Positions 33,180-44,620 of a stretch of DNA of 64,000 bases are shown here, one piece after another. Source of the DNA: Lentinula raphanica (lineage: Eukaryota; Basidiomycota; Agaricomycetes; Agaricales; Omphalotaceae). Every line of letters begins with the position of its first letter. Within the stretch, counting starts at the first letter, position 1. Below the pieces are notes generated by a model that saw only the letters and a list, made by a program, of their open reading frames with translations, did no database searches and was not told the origin of the DNA. The translations under genes and the position numbers were made by a program. The DNA is taken from positions 248,001 to 312,000 of the forward strand of contig JANVFP010000015.1 in the NCBI GenBank assembly GCA_027919835.1. The letters run 5' to 3'.

Positions 33180-33583
33180 AGCTTCTGCTCTCTTCCGACT
33201 CGCTACTTAGTTTCCCGCAGGTAGACTCTTTGCGAGTCGAGCGAGAACTTTGAACATCGCTGCTACATATGTACATACCGTGTCCAATGATTGTTGAAAT
33301 CAACTTGGCAAATTGTGTTACTATGCCAGTTTCAGCGTGTCCGAGATTGTGATTTCACGATGAATATTTCTGAACCTTGAAGACTCTTTCTCAGATGTAT
33401 GTCCGTTGACCACTTGTACTCATCTGGAGACTGGAGCGGATAGGGCGTTTCTGGCGTGAAATCCGAGGTGTACTCGAAGCTGAAAATTTGACGCCCGTAC
33501 CGCTGGTCCCAAGTTTCCACGGGTAACACTCTGATCCCCAGCGCTTATTTTTATTTACCGTCCTTTTCCGACGTCCTTCTCTT
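33180..33583. other. intergenic, PDH E2 promoter
   Basis: 404 bp between the secreted-protein stop and the E2 start. No gene recognised; a pyrimidine-rich run immediately precedes the E2 ATG at 33584, as is common for strongly expressed fungal genes. Confidence 0.4.
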
Positions 33584-35221
33584 ATGACTTCTGTTGCTCG
33601 TATCTTCGCGCGTCGTAAGTTACACTTCTATTTCTTTGCTTTATGTCTACTGAGAACCTGTCTCTCCTTAGGTCTGCACGCTTCAGCACGAAGAAATGCC
33701 CTTTCTCAGTTTAACATGCCGGCCATGAGCCCAACCATGTCAGAGGGAGGAATTGCTTCATGGAAAAAAAAGGAAGGAGAATCCTTTTCTGCTGGAGACG
33801 TTCTTCTCGAGATTGTGCGTAGTCACTCTCTGCTCTACTTCATGGCTTACCTTCATTCCTCACAGGAAACCGACAAAGCAACGATTGACGTTGAAGCCCA
33901 GGACGATGGTGTCATGGCAAAAATCATAGTATGTACCGTTATTCTCTATCTCAAGTGAAGGCCAACAGCTTTCTTCAGGCTCCAGACGGCACAAAAAATG
34001 TCAAAGTCGGTTCTGTCATCGCCATTGTAGGAGAAGAAGGTGATGACCTCTCTGCCGCGGCGGATATGGCAGCGAAGGCAACCTCGGAAGTACCAAAGGA
34101 TGCTGCAAAGGAGCCGGAATCTCCAAAAAAGTCAGAGCCAGAACCTGCGAAGGCCATGGACAATCCTCCTCCTCCTTCCTTACCTCGAGGTGGATCCACA
34201 CCCTCAAAGCCTGAGCTTGCTACTGGCGACCGTATATTCGTTTCTCCCATTGCGAAGAAGATTGCCCTGGAACGTGGTATACCCTTGGCCAAGATCAAAG
34301 GCTCCGGTCCTGATGGGCGAATACTTCGCGAGGACGTTGAAAAATATAAGCCTGAAGCCGAAGCTGCTTCTTCGACTGCTTCAACTGCCTCCCAACCACC
34401 CGCGGCACAACTTCCTGATTATGTCGACACACCCATTTCGAACATGCGTCGTACCATTGGCACTCGACTCACCCAGTCAAAACAGGAAATTCCTCACTAC
34501 TACGTCACGGTCGATATTAACATGGACAAGGTTCTCAAATTACGGGAGGTGTTCAACAAGACTCTTTCGGACAAGGACAAGAGTGCTAAGCTCAGCGTGA
34601 ATGACTTCATTGTCAAAGCTGTTGCATGTGCTCTGTCAGATGTACCTGAAGCCAACTCTGCATGGCTTGGGGAGGTGATCCGGACGTGAGTGTATGTCTA
34701 TGTTCCTGCAGCGTTGGTTCACACTTTCTCCGTAGATACAAGAAAGCTGATATCTCTGTGGCTGTTGCTACTCCTTCTGGTCTCATTACTCCCATCGTGA
34801 AGGATGCTGGCTCAAAAGGTCTTGCTACCATCTCTGCTGAAACCAAGGCATTGGCGAAGAAGGCTCGTGATGGGAAACTAGCTCCTTCAGAGTACCAGGT
34901 ACGAACATCTCGTTTCTATATTTTCAGTGTACAATTCAATGTTCCTTACAGGGAGGAACTTTCACCATCTCCAACCTTGGGATGTACGACGTCTCCCACT
35001 TTACTGCCATCATAAATCCCCCTCAGTCATGCATTCTTGCTGTGGGCTCTACCGAACCTAAATTTGTTCCTGCACCGGAGGAAGAGCGTGGATTCAAGGT
35101 GGTGCAGAATATGAAAGTCACTCTGAGCTCGGACCATCGCACGGTAGATGGCGCTGTTGCTGCTAGATGGTTGTCTGCCTTTAAGGGTTACCTGGAAAAT
35201 CCTTTGACGTTTATGCTATAA
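33584..35221 (+). CDS. LAT1: pyruvate dehydrogenase complex E2, dihydrolipoamide acetyltransferase
   Basis: Exons 33584-33614, 33672-33814, 33866-33928, 33979-34685, 34736-34898 and 34952-35221, about 458 residues. A short mitochondrial presequence ([19 protein letters not shown]) precedes the lipoyl domain, with the lipoylated lysine in [11 protein letters not shown]. An Ala/Pro linker follows, then the E3/E1-binding domain ([20 protein letters not shown] as [14 protein letters not shown] with [14 protein letters not shown]) and the catalytic domain with [25 protein letters not shown] and the active-site [10 protein letters not shown]. It transfers acetyl groups from E1-bound intermediates to CoA in the mitochondrial matrix. 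All key residues are present and length is normal for fungi. Confidence 0.95.
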
Positions 35222-35360
35222 GGCGTCTCCAATCCTTCGAAAAACCCCTCAGGTCTTATACTTAGATTAATATAGGCTTAGCTACTTTGCGGCGTATAAA
35301 TGGCACTGCGTTTTCATGCAAAGAAATAAACTAGTTGGGCGCTTATTCAATGTCTATTCG

Positions 35361-37816
35361 ATGAGCGAGTCCTCTTCGAGAACGCCATCGATTTCTCGGT
35401 CAAACACACCTGGTCCCTCTCAATATCGTCGCTCTCCTTCGAAGCTACTAATACCACCTGCACTGCGGCAATCTCCATCGCTATCGAACTTACGAGTGCA
35501 CAGCTACAATGCTGGAACAACGACCACTGACACGAACGCTGACGACGTGCCACCTGTACCTCCTATACCCCAAACTATACCCAAACTAATGAACATGAAT
35601 ATGGAAATCCAAAGCTCTGCGTCGTCTGTCATCAATTTGGATCTGGATAATGGCAATCGGATACTAGTTCAGGATGTAGAGGCAGAAGTAGATTCTATAG
35701 ATGAAGATGTGTATCAAGTTAAACCGAGCGATGAAAGCAAACAAGGGGAATCCAAAAAGCTGTTAAGGGACCAGCTTAGGCGGACGTTGACCTCCAACCA
35801 TGTTATTGCCGAACCATCCTCCAGGAATCGCGGTTCAGCACACTTGCTGCCAGATGCTCGAAAGTCATCCAACTATCACCGTCCCAGGGAATATTTCATA
35901 CTCACTGACGCTGGCAAACCGGTTTTCATCAGGTCAGATACAATCCCGATCTTCATCACCTCTACGATGCTCATGGAGTTATATAAGTCGTGGAACAAAC
36001 ACCGATGACAGAGACAGAGATATCTCATCTATGCTTGGTATCATGCAGGCCTTGATCTCAGTCTTCATCGACGACGGAGATAAACTCAAATCAATCAATG
36101 CAGGCAAGACACGTATAACGTTTCTTCAGCGACCGCCTTTGTATTATGCTTGCGTTTCCACATGGGGCGAACCAGAAAGTGTTACTCGTTCGCAGTTGGA
36201 ATACCTTCATCTACAAATCATCAGCGTCATCACTTCTGCGCAGCTCAAGAGGATCTTTGAACGTAGAGGGAACTTTGATTTGAGAAGATTACTGGGTGGC
36301 GCAGATACCTTTTTGACCACCATGATAGCTCGTTTGCAGCTGGACCTTGCTATTTCCATGTCTGCCCTTCGTTGTCTCAGGCTTGATCCCCTTCTGCGGA
36401 CCAAACTGGCGCAGGCATTGGTCCCGTCTGGTAAAATCACCAAGGTGTGTGTGTGATCTCGTAGTACATGCCGGCTGTCATCTCAGTGGGAGGTCATCAA
36501 TCTAGGACATACTCTACGTGATTCTCGTCGCCCAGGGTGAAATCATCACGCTTATACGACCGAAGAAACATTCAGTTCATCCGGCAGGTTCGTTCCTCCG
36601 AACCTGGGTTCTTCGTCCACTAAGTTGCAGCGATTAGATATTCACATCCTTCTCACAACTCTCGCATCCCCATCCCTCTCCAACTCTCCCGCATCGGCGA
36701 TGTGGGTTCCGCTATGTCTTCCGAAGTGGAACGAAGGACGGATGGTCAATGCATATGTCGTCAATATACCTTATATCTCTGGAGTACAGCCCACTGCCCG
36801 TGCAGCTGAAAAAGATCACCGGGGTGACAACGAGACCCAGCTCTCCTGTATCAGAGCAACAACGCGAACCTCAGAGCTCGCTCGACAGTGTAGGCCAAGA
36901 GCATGACAATGCTGGAAATGCAGAAGCCACAACAGGGAAAGGAAACGAAGCACACACCTCGAGTCCTTCACTGACGCTCGTTTGTATCAGTGGCGGGAGC
37001 GATTTTGACTCTGTTCGGGCATGGTGCGATCAAGCTGTGGAGAAACTAAATGCTTCTCTGTCCTCTTCAACAACATCATCGTCAACGTCCACTTCTAACG
37101 CATCCTCGTTATCGGCAACAACAACACCGTCAACACATCGAAGCACATTGACTTCGCCTCTTAGTCCCTCAACTACACCCCATCCACGCCAGCAGTCTGC
37201 TTCGTCGTCTTCGTTGCATCACCTCCGCACACATATATTCCATTCTTCATACACCGCATCGGAACTTGGTATACCTGGCTTAAGGCATTTCGTTTATAAA
37301 GCGAAGGGACTGGTTCAAGTTACCTATCCTATCTGGGAGGATGATCTTTACAGAGAGCAGGATATAGGAGGGAATATGACAAGCGAGCAGGAAGATGATA
37401 CCTCGAATCTCGAGCGGGAGACAGATACCGAGAACGAACGGCAGGGAGAGAATTTCGTGGAAAGGAAACGGATTATCACGCTTTATCAACTCGTCCATGA
37501 CGCAATTCACGCGAAAGGAATGTCCACCTTAGGAAAAGGGGAAGCAAAAGAGGGACTGAAACTGCAGTACTTAAAGACAGACACAGAGGCTGTTTTAGGA
37601 TGGGTAAATCTTTCTTGTCTGTTAAGGTTCTTCCACCTGGCTGATTTGTACACGTCGAACGGTTCATGATTCTAGATGACCCAGCCATTCGAAATATACC
37701 TCACACTATCTCCCCTGTTACCCAAGAGCGCGGCAGTTGGAGCAGCTAACGCAGTCGCAAGGTGGGTGAAGAAGGAGGAAAACAAGCTGTTTTTGAAGGA
37801 TGCACCAGTGTTTTAA
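35361..37816 (+). CDS. MON1: vacuolar fusion protein Mon1
   Basis: Exons 35361-35932, 35988-36444, 36506-36587, 36638-36756, 36806-37603 and 37676-37816. After a disordered Ser/Pro-rich N-terminus come the Mon1 longin blocks: REYFILTDAGKPVFI, MQALISVFIDDGDKLKSINA, GKTRITFLQRPPLYYACVST, WGEPESVTRSQLEYLHLQII and RLLGGADTFLTTM, then DILYVILVAQGEIITLIRPK, SLTLVCISGGSDFDSVRAWC and the C-terminal MTQPFEIYLTLSPLLPKSAA with WVKKEENKLFLKDAPVF. With Ccz1, Mon1 is the GEF activating Rab7/Ypt7 on late endosomes and vacuoles. A Ser/Thr-rich insert follows the SGGSDFD motif. ATG 35361 was preferred to an in-frame ATG at 35316. The intron near 36757 has a weak donor. Confidence 0.92.
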
Positions 37817-37975
37817 GCGGGGAGATAGACTTGCTATATAGTGAACGGCGTTTCGCTGGTACTACTTAGATATGATCAAGAAATGATTACTTACATATCG
37901 GAGTGCTTTGCAGCAGAAGTAATTGATGCCGTAATTATGTAAATCTCTTCGTTGAACGTTTGAACTTGTACCATC

Positions 37976-39439
37976 ATGCCTGGCAAAGCACGAAAGACGC
38001 CTTTGAAAGATGCAGGTTGATTTCAGAATACTTTCCCAATCTTAAGATGCTCATATCTTCTAGATAGGGATTATCTGGCTTTAGGCTTGGAGGGCTCTGC
38101 GAACAAGCTCGGAGCAGGAATCATGAAGCACTCTAAAGATGGCGCAGCTACCGTTCTCTCAAATATCAGGCATACATATATCACACCTCCTGGAGAAGGA
38201 TTCCAGCCTCGAGATACTGCATTGCATCACAGGGAATGGGCGTTGAAAGTGATCAATGACTGCCTCACAAAGGCTGGTGTTTCCATGAACGAGATTGACT
38301 GTATATGCTTTACCAAAGGCACGCGACGTCGCAATTGAAGTTCGTGTAGTAGCTTACCCGTTTTTTAGGACCAGGAATGGGTGCACCGTTGCAATCAGTG
38401 GCTCTAGTAGCTAGAACCCTTTCACTGATGTTCAATAAACCGTTGGTCGGGGTAAACCATTGCGTTGGTCGTACGTGATCATAAAATTCACCCCCACGAT
38501 TCGATAATCTGACCAATATCGCAGATATTGAAATGGGAAGGGAGATCACTGGTGCTCAAAATCCTGTCGTGTTATATGTGTCGGGAGGTAATACTCAAGT
38601 AATTGCATATTCACGCCAATGCTATCGAATATTCGGGGAGACGTTGGACATCGCAGTTGGGAATTGTCTCGACCGCTTCGCCCGAATTATCAACCTCAGC
38701 AATGATCCTAGTCCTGGATACAACATCGAGCAAGAAGCGAAAAAGTAAGGTGATCATAGGTGTGGATCATCTTTCTATCGAGGTGCTCATTGACTTTCTA
38801 GGGGTCACCGCTTGTTACCGCTACCCTATGCAACCAAGGGAATGGATGTCAGCCTTTCTGGAATCCTATCTGCGATCGAAGCCTACACTGTAGACAAGAG
38901 ATTCCGGCCTGAGGGAGGTACAAAAGATGAAGACATCATCACTCCTCAGGATCTCTGCTTCTCACTGCAGGAAACGGTTTTTGCTATGCTTGTCGAGATC
39001 ACAGAGCGTGCTATGGCCCATATTGGGAGTAAAGAAGTTCTCATCGTTGGAGGCGTTGGAAGTGAGCATGTCTCTACTTCTCAGAAATAGGTTCTGTGAC
39101 ACTAGCAATGAAACAGGCAATGAGCGGCTGCAGCAGATGATGGGTATCATGGCACAAGAACGAGAAGCTCGAGTGTTTGCCACAGACGAAAGGTAAAACG
39201 TTTTTCATTGTGAACGATGTGGCACAATGATTCAGCAGTCAACAGGTTTTGCATAGACAATGGAATTATGATTGCTCAGGCTGGGCTGCTAAGTTATCGT
39301 ATGGGTTACAAGACGCCTTTGGCAAAGTCAAGCTGTACTCAGCGGTAAGTAACGAGAAAGATCGATCTTCATGCCAATCTAAGCTTGGATGAGTTTTAGA
39401 TTCCGCACGGATGAAGTTCACGTTGCATGGAGAGCTTGA
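37976..39439 (+). CDS. KAE1: KEOPS subunit Kae1, tRNA threonylcarbamoyladenosine synthesis
   Basis: Exons 37976-38015, 38064-38318, 38369-38470, 38525-38744, 38802-39061, 39117-39192, 39246-39344 and 39400-39439. Blocks: [55 protein letters not shown], the metal-binding NHCVGHIEMGRE (HxxxH), [83 protein letters not shown] and the end [14 protein letters not shown]. Kae1 is the catalytic ATPase-fold subunit that transfers threonylcarbamoyl to A37 of ANN-decoding tRNAs. All metal and nucleotide motifs are present. The second intron (38319-38368) has a GC donor. The stop is only 64 bp from that of the convergent GT8 gene. Confidence 0.95.
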
Positions 39440-39503
39440 AGAACCTGTATTTATACTGTGCGCATTTGTATACATTCAATTGGTAGATCTAGTCAGTTGT
39501 ACT

Positions 39504-40579
39504 CTAATTTGCTTTGTGAGTGTCCACCAAGGTGAGAACAATCTCACGACTTTGCGAATCCATTTCCGACACCATCTCATCGAATTCATCCCACCACCAT
39601 TTGTGAACTTCGTCGAATGGTCCTGGCACAATAGGTATTCTTGCCTCCCAAGGTTTGTCCTTCAGGATATAATGAAGGCATCGGATTTCATCGTCACTCC
39701 ACAACTGAGGGTGGATTACCCTCAACGTTTTGAGCGCGTTGTAGTACCAAGGCAAAGGCTTCCATTTGCCCTTGAAAAAGGCAGCCAAGAGGTCCTGATC
39801 GGGGAATGCAAAGCTTTCGAGGTTTTCGGTATTGAGATAGTGGACGATGGCTTCACCCAGAGCGGCAGAAGGATTCAACACTACGGTTCCCGAATTCAAT
39901 TGTCCGTAAGGACGGGGGCTAGTAGGTGACCAAGCTGGTGGAAGACCGAGAGGACCTTCGACAGCGGTATGGGCACAGTTTGCGGGTATCCTGACAGGGT
40001 ATATTCAGTATCCCGCTAAGCAAGGAATGATCTACACCCTAACCAATCCGCAGGATAGTGAACCAGTTTCATAGGATTGCACGCACAGACATGAGCTGCG
40101 GCAATCTCATCTGCAGCCAAGGGCATTTCCAAAAGGTCGTCCATGTTTCGTTTGATCAACATATCAGCATCTAGCAGAACAACGCGCTATTGAATGAAGT
40201 TAAGAAAAGTCAAAAAACGAAACATCCGAATCTCTGGCTTACGTCGAAACCTTCTAGTCCAAATGCTCTAAACAAGACGAGGTCAGAGCGAACGACATCG
40301 TTAAAGCGGATGCCAATACCTGAGTTTAGTCCAAGTATCCCGAAATCTAGCATCGTGGTCTGCGACACTATGCCTACTGCTATCCGGCATCAATATATCG
40401 ATGGGATACATCTTGATACTGGTTTTATCGAGAATATTACGAGCATCGATCTCTAACGTTGGTGTTACCATTACAACCAAAGGATACTTGGATCCAACTG
40501 ATTTCAAGCCATGTGCGAGTACCAGTACCCCAGGCAAGTAACTGGATTTTGTAAGGAGTGTAACGAAAGCTCTGGACAT
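39504..40579 (-). CDS. glycosyltransferase family 8 protein (glycogenin/galactinol-synthase-like)
   Basis: Exons (minus) 40579-40320, 40267-40243, 40196-40044 and 39990-39504, about 308 residues. Blocks: AFVTLLTKSSYLPGVLVLAH, the DxD metal/nucleotide-sugar motif in RVVLLDADMLIKRNMDDLLE, ACNPMKLVHYPADWIP, GQLNSGTVVLNPS, FPDQDLLAAFFKGKWKPLPW with YNALKTLR, and the late KPWEARIP. This is the GT-A fold of family 8, using UDP-hexose donors. Known relatives include glycogenin and galactinol synthase; the acceptor here cannot be inferred, and no self-glucosylation tyrosine can be assigned. No signal peptide, so cytosolic. The ATG at 40579 precedes the conserved N-terminus directly. Confidence 0.85.
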
Positions 40580-40758
40580 GATGGTATGTAGTTGAGATGA
40601 AAACGGTACGGAATTCGTTGCCGCCCGAACGTCTATCGCGGAAATCTCCCTCAAGCTCAAGCGCAGAGTTCTACAGGTGTGGAAAATTGGCAATCATTTT
40701 TCCATAGTAATTTTCTAGTGAATACAGGAGTAGACAGGAAGAGCGCGAGTATAGTGAA

Positions 40759-41153
40759 TCATCGTAAACGACTAATGGATAAATATCGTAGTGGAACAAA
40801 GGGTGTCGTCAATAATCAAGAAACAGAGTTGAGCATGATAGCAACATACCGTGCTTCACGTTCAGACTCAAGGAGAGCAAGTATGTCCTGTTCACGGACA
40901 GGACCCTTCACATTACGAATGATTGACCGGCTGGGGTCATCCATGAACTCGACACGGACTTGAGTTACACCTCCACGAGATCCGGTTCGACCAAGGACCT
41001 GCGAAAACATTATAGACTTTATTCTTCCAAAGGTGATGATTTCCATTGACTAACTCGGACGACTTTTGCGAGATTGACTGAAGATGATTTGCTGGTGGAG
41101 TCCTAAATGACTATTCAGCTTTGTGCTCATTGTTGGTCAAGATCACTCACCAT
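40759..41153 (-). CDS. RPS28: 40S ribosomal protein S28 (eS28)
   Basis: Exons (minus) 41153-41151, 41102-41055, 40998-40850 and 40771-40759, about 70 residues. The protein reads [58 protein letters not shown] and SEREARRLR, matching eS28 end to end. It is a small-subunit protein near the mRNA exit channel. The first exon holds only the ATG, followed at once by a GTGAGT donor, and the last exon only the final codons, so most of the transcribed gene is intron. Splitting directly after the start codon is common in fungal ribosomal protein genes. Confidence 0.93.
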
Positions 41154-41819
41154 TTTAGAATATGTCCGAACCGCGTTACGACGAGAGGGCTTTTTGGGAT
41201 GTGAAAGTTAAGCTGGGTACTATACAGCTGGAGCTGACTCAGCAAAAACCAGTAGTGTCACGTGTCAGCTGCTCAAGCATAAATAGACGCCCGTTGATGC
41301 GCTTGAATCGATCTCCGTGGACGGACTTATGAAAATGTTCAACGAGGGTTGACGCGGACGTTGAACGTTGAACGTTGAACTGGCTTCCCCGAGGTGAAGT
41401 AGAGCATGAACTGGGATATCTCCTGTCATTGCTGTAAGTAATGAGTACTGGTGACGTTCAAACTGCTGCATCTAAAAAGTCTCTCTTTCTGACATCAACT
41501 TTAACTTCAATATTAATGAACATTCAATATTCAATATCCAATATTCAAAGCTGGGATCGAGATGAATTCCATCGTCAATTTTTTTCTCTGAAGAGGACAC
41601 TGCATTGATGCATTGATACTAATAGAGAGCAATAATCAAAAGCGCTACAGATACATGATGAGATACCGGTAGAGATACATTTTTGTGAACCAACGCGTAC
41701 TATTAGAAGGGGAATGAAAAAAGTAAGTATCGTAGTGGCCATTACAATCTGTGTTTGTAGGCTGTAGGGTTTTAGAATGAGTATTATGTATGTTATAAAT
41801 AGATGGTTTTGAAATCTGT
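41154..41819. other. intergenic with short tandem and AT-rich runs
   Basis: Between the RPS28 start and the stop of the adenylation enzyme (both minus). It holds tandem GTTGAAC (three copies near 41361-41381) and overlapping AATATTCAA units near 41506-41549. The left part is the RPS28 promoter. No gene recognised. Confidence 0.5.
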
Positions 41820-43645
41820 TTAGCGGGAAATACTATAGATCTCATCCAACTGGGATCGGTAGGCGGCTTCCACCGCTGTACGGCGAATGTTGCCTTTTGT
41901 GGAAGTGCGAGGTAGAGTGTTACGAGCCACGACTACGATCATTTGAGCTGAAGTGATGCGTTCGTGAAGATATCTCCGGGAGTGAAAGTGTCTCGTTTTT
42001 CGTATGATATCCTTTTTCAATTTTTCGTTGTCCATGTCCTTGGCAGGTTCGATGAACAGAACGGGAGATGGCCGACCTGTGCCAACGACGATGCATTCCG
42101 ATATCAGGTCCCCGCACATGGCCCTGACGTTGTCTTCGATGGCTCTGTATATGATGATCAGCAAGGAGGGACAGAGATGAAGATGCAACAAAAACTGACT
42201 TCGTATCGCAACGAAGGCTGTTTTCCGATTTTATCCAGTCATCGTTTCGCCCACGAGATACATAGCAGCCAGGAGTGACTTCCTGGAACAGATCACCGGT
42301 ACGAAAGTTCCCATCCGGTCCACAAAGTGAGCGGTCTGGACAATCTCCAGACTCGGATGAGACGACGAATTCGAGCAAACGTGCAGTAGATTGATGCCCA
42401 GCCTCCGACTCTTCTGAATCGACAGGTACGAATCGATACGACACGCCGTCGAGGGGTCGAAGAAGAGTCCGGTCCTTCCCGGTGCCCCCCACAGACATGA
42501 GTGTAGCTCCGCATTCTGTACTTCCGAATAAATTCTAAAAGGCATGGTCAGTATTTGGAAATCGTTAAACCAGATTGACAAGCTTACTCTGAGTCTGATA
42601 TTATTCTGTAACGCCCACTCCTGTTCTGGTTGTGAAAGAGGCATTCCGGAGTAAAGTACTTCATCCAGACTCGCGAGCATTGCGAGGAGTTTAGGATGAA
42701 TGCGTGAAGCCTGTAGCTGCATCGCCAGAAAAGCAGCGAACTGGTTCAACCTGTTCAGTCCGCAGCTGTGGATCATGTCCATGAGCTCCTCGGAGCTGAA
42801 CGAAATTGTCGTGGGCTGAATAACACAAGAGCCATGCTGAATGTTACCTATCAGCATGAATTCTTGGCCTATGTGACACATGCTTCCCCTGAGAGGTTTC
42901 ATGGTGTTAGAACTGGATATCGAACCACAAATTAAACGAACATACATCCATGTAGTGACATCTTGACGCGCTGCATCCCGAGGCGTACATATTTGACTAG
43001 ATTTAGCGACTGTGGTATCTAGCCAACGGTAATTGCAAGGCACTAGTTTTGGACTCCCGGATGTCGAACCACTTGTATGGAACACAAACGCTATGTCGCT
43101 TTCCGCGACGACGGGAAGGTCTGGCACAGGCCCGCTTCTAGCATCAAGCTCGGCTACTTTTGCAGCTGGATAAATGGGGACATGGCAGCTTTGGACGATT
43201 TCAGCAAAAGTTTGATCGAAGATCAAAGCCTTCGCGTTAGCCTTGACCAATAATTCAAAGACGACTTCAGGGTTTGGGAGACGAAGACTGAAGAGTTGGG
43301 GGATATAACCGGCTCTGGAGAGACCGTATACGTGAAGCACGTCAACGTATGTGTAGCCACCAATCCTAATGGTCAGCGGATGAGCAGTTGTCGAAAATAA
43401 CACAGAAACGTGTTATATACATACCATAGACCAATCACCGATCGCTGAGGAATCTTATTGCGTCGAAGCTCTCTAGCCCAGAAAGTGGCAAAACGTAGGA
43501 CGTCTTCTTGAAACTGACAATAGGAGATCGTCGTCCAGCCACCTAGCCGATTCGTCTGAGCGTCCAGAAGGGGGGTCCTGAAAACAGGCGAAGAAGGAAA
43601 GCGTGCAGCACTGGACTCGAGAACAGAGAGATGAGTCCTGAACAT
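41820..43645 (-). CDS. stand-alone AMP-binding adenylate-forming enzyme
   Basis: Exons (minus) 43645-43425, 43365-42946, 42888-42588, 42534-42200 and 42144-41820, about 534 residues. Core motifs of the ANL superfamily are visible: P-loop VFHTSGSTSGSPKLVP, NLFGSTECG, FRTGDLFQE and the C-terminal TKGNIRRTAVEAAY, with a lysine at the usual catalytic position. It resembles the adenylation domain of fungal NRPS-like carboxylate reductases, but the frame stops at 41820 with no carrier or reductase domain after it. It should activate a carboxylate as acyl-AMP; whether it makes a CoA ester and which acid it uses cannot be read from sequence. No peroxisomal SKL ends the protein (it ends YSISR). Confidence 0.8.
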
Positions 43646-44620
43646 AGTGCTTCAGATTGGCTGGCGGTGGAATTGGGGAGATTGGACTTTGTGGACTGAC
43701 CTTTATAAGAATCATCGAATATCAACTTCATGTGCAAAAACGAAAATGCCGAGCCTCGAGTGCATTTGAACCGGAAGCTTGAGCGGAGCAATAGGATAGG
43801 TCCAATGCAGGAGGGGAGTTTCGAATAGCCTCACTGCCTTCGAATTGATTTGATTTGAAACATTCAAGTCAAGGCAGGTACACACGGCAACTATAGGGCA
43901 TGGACAGATTTGAATACAGATTCGCTGAGAAGTGCTTCGAGTCGTTTGTCAGATACGGATACGGACGAGTCAAACCGGCTTCGTCACAAACTCTGCCGTA
44001 GAAGACGTTGGGGGGGAAGATGAAGATTGAGTCAAGAGACGCAGCCTAATTTCCACTATATCCGCGAGGTCCGGGAAGCATCACAAAAATTTTGCTAAGG
44101 ACTGAAGCTGCTGAAAATTAACGAAGGCACGGTATTGAATCTCGGAATCCAGTTCAATTCAACGCAATCCGTGGCGCTGCTCGCCACGTGTTGAACTTTA
44201 TCCCCTTCAACCCGAGTCCGAGCCGTGTGTGGTTTTTTCTTCGTTTTCTACGTCTACCATTGGTATGTACATGATCTCTTAGAAAGCGAAAACCCTGCAC
44301 TTCTTTGATCTTTCACCACCGATGTCTCTGTAACTCGCTGTGACGCTTCTGCTCTAGTTGATCAACGAGGCTGTACCCTATTCCGTTCATTCCTAGGATT
44401 ATACCACAAGTCTCTTCGCCACCACAATTCATCTTGTCGCTCTACGGCCTACTACGGCATTCTAGGGATTTGAAAGATTGACAAGGTTATACTCGAGCTT
44501 TGTTCCTAACGTAGTTGACAATATCCTCACACTAATCATAGCTTCTGACTCAGGCAAGGAGATGACCTGAGACGACCTCTTGATCTCGTCGACTTCTGCC
44601 CCCCAACTGTTACTAGTGAG
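43646..44620. other. intergenic, no gene recognised
   Basis: Nearly 1 kb of spacer between the adenylation enzyme start (minus) and an unknown gene (plus); both promoters should be here. Short direct motifs (GAATTGATTTGATTTGAAAC near 43842) occur but no structured repeat, RNA gene or long supported frame. Confidence 0.4.

Noticed and set aside
34016..34298. antisense open frames inside the pyruvate dehydrogenase E2 gene
   Set aside because: They mirror the Ala/Pro-rich linker on the other strand and have no features of their own.
41500..41555. AATATTCAA array as an origin or structured repeat
   Set aside because: Only a few overlapping short units in AT-rich spacer; no further evidence of replication or regulatory function.
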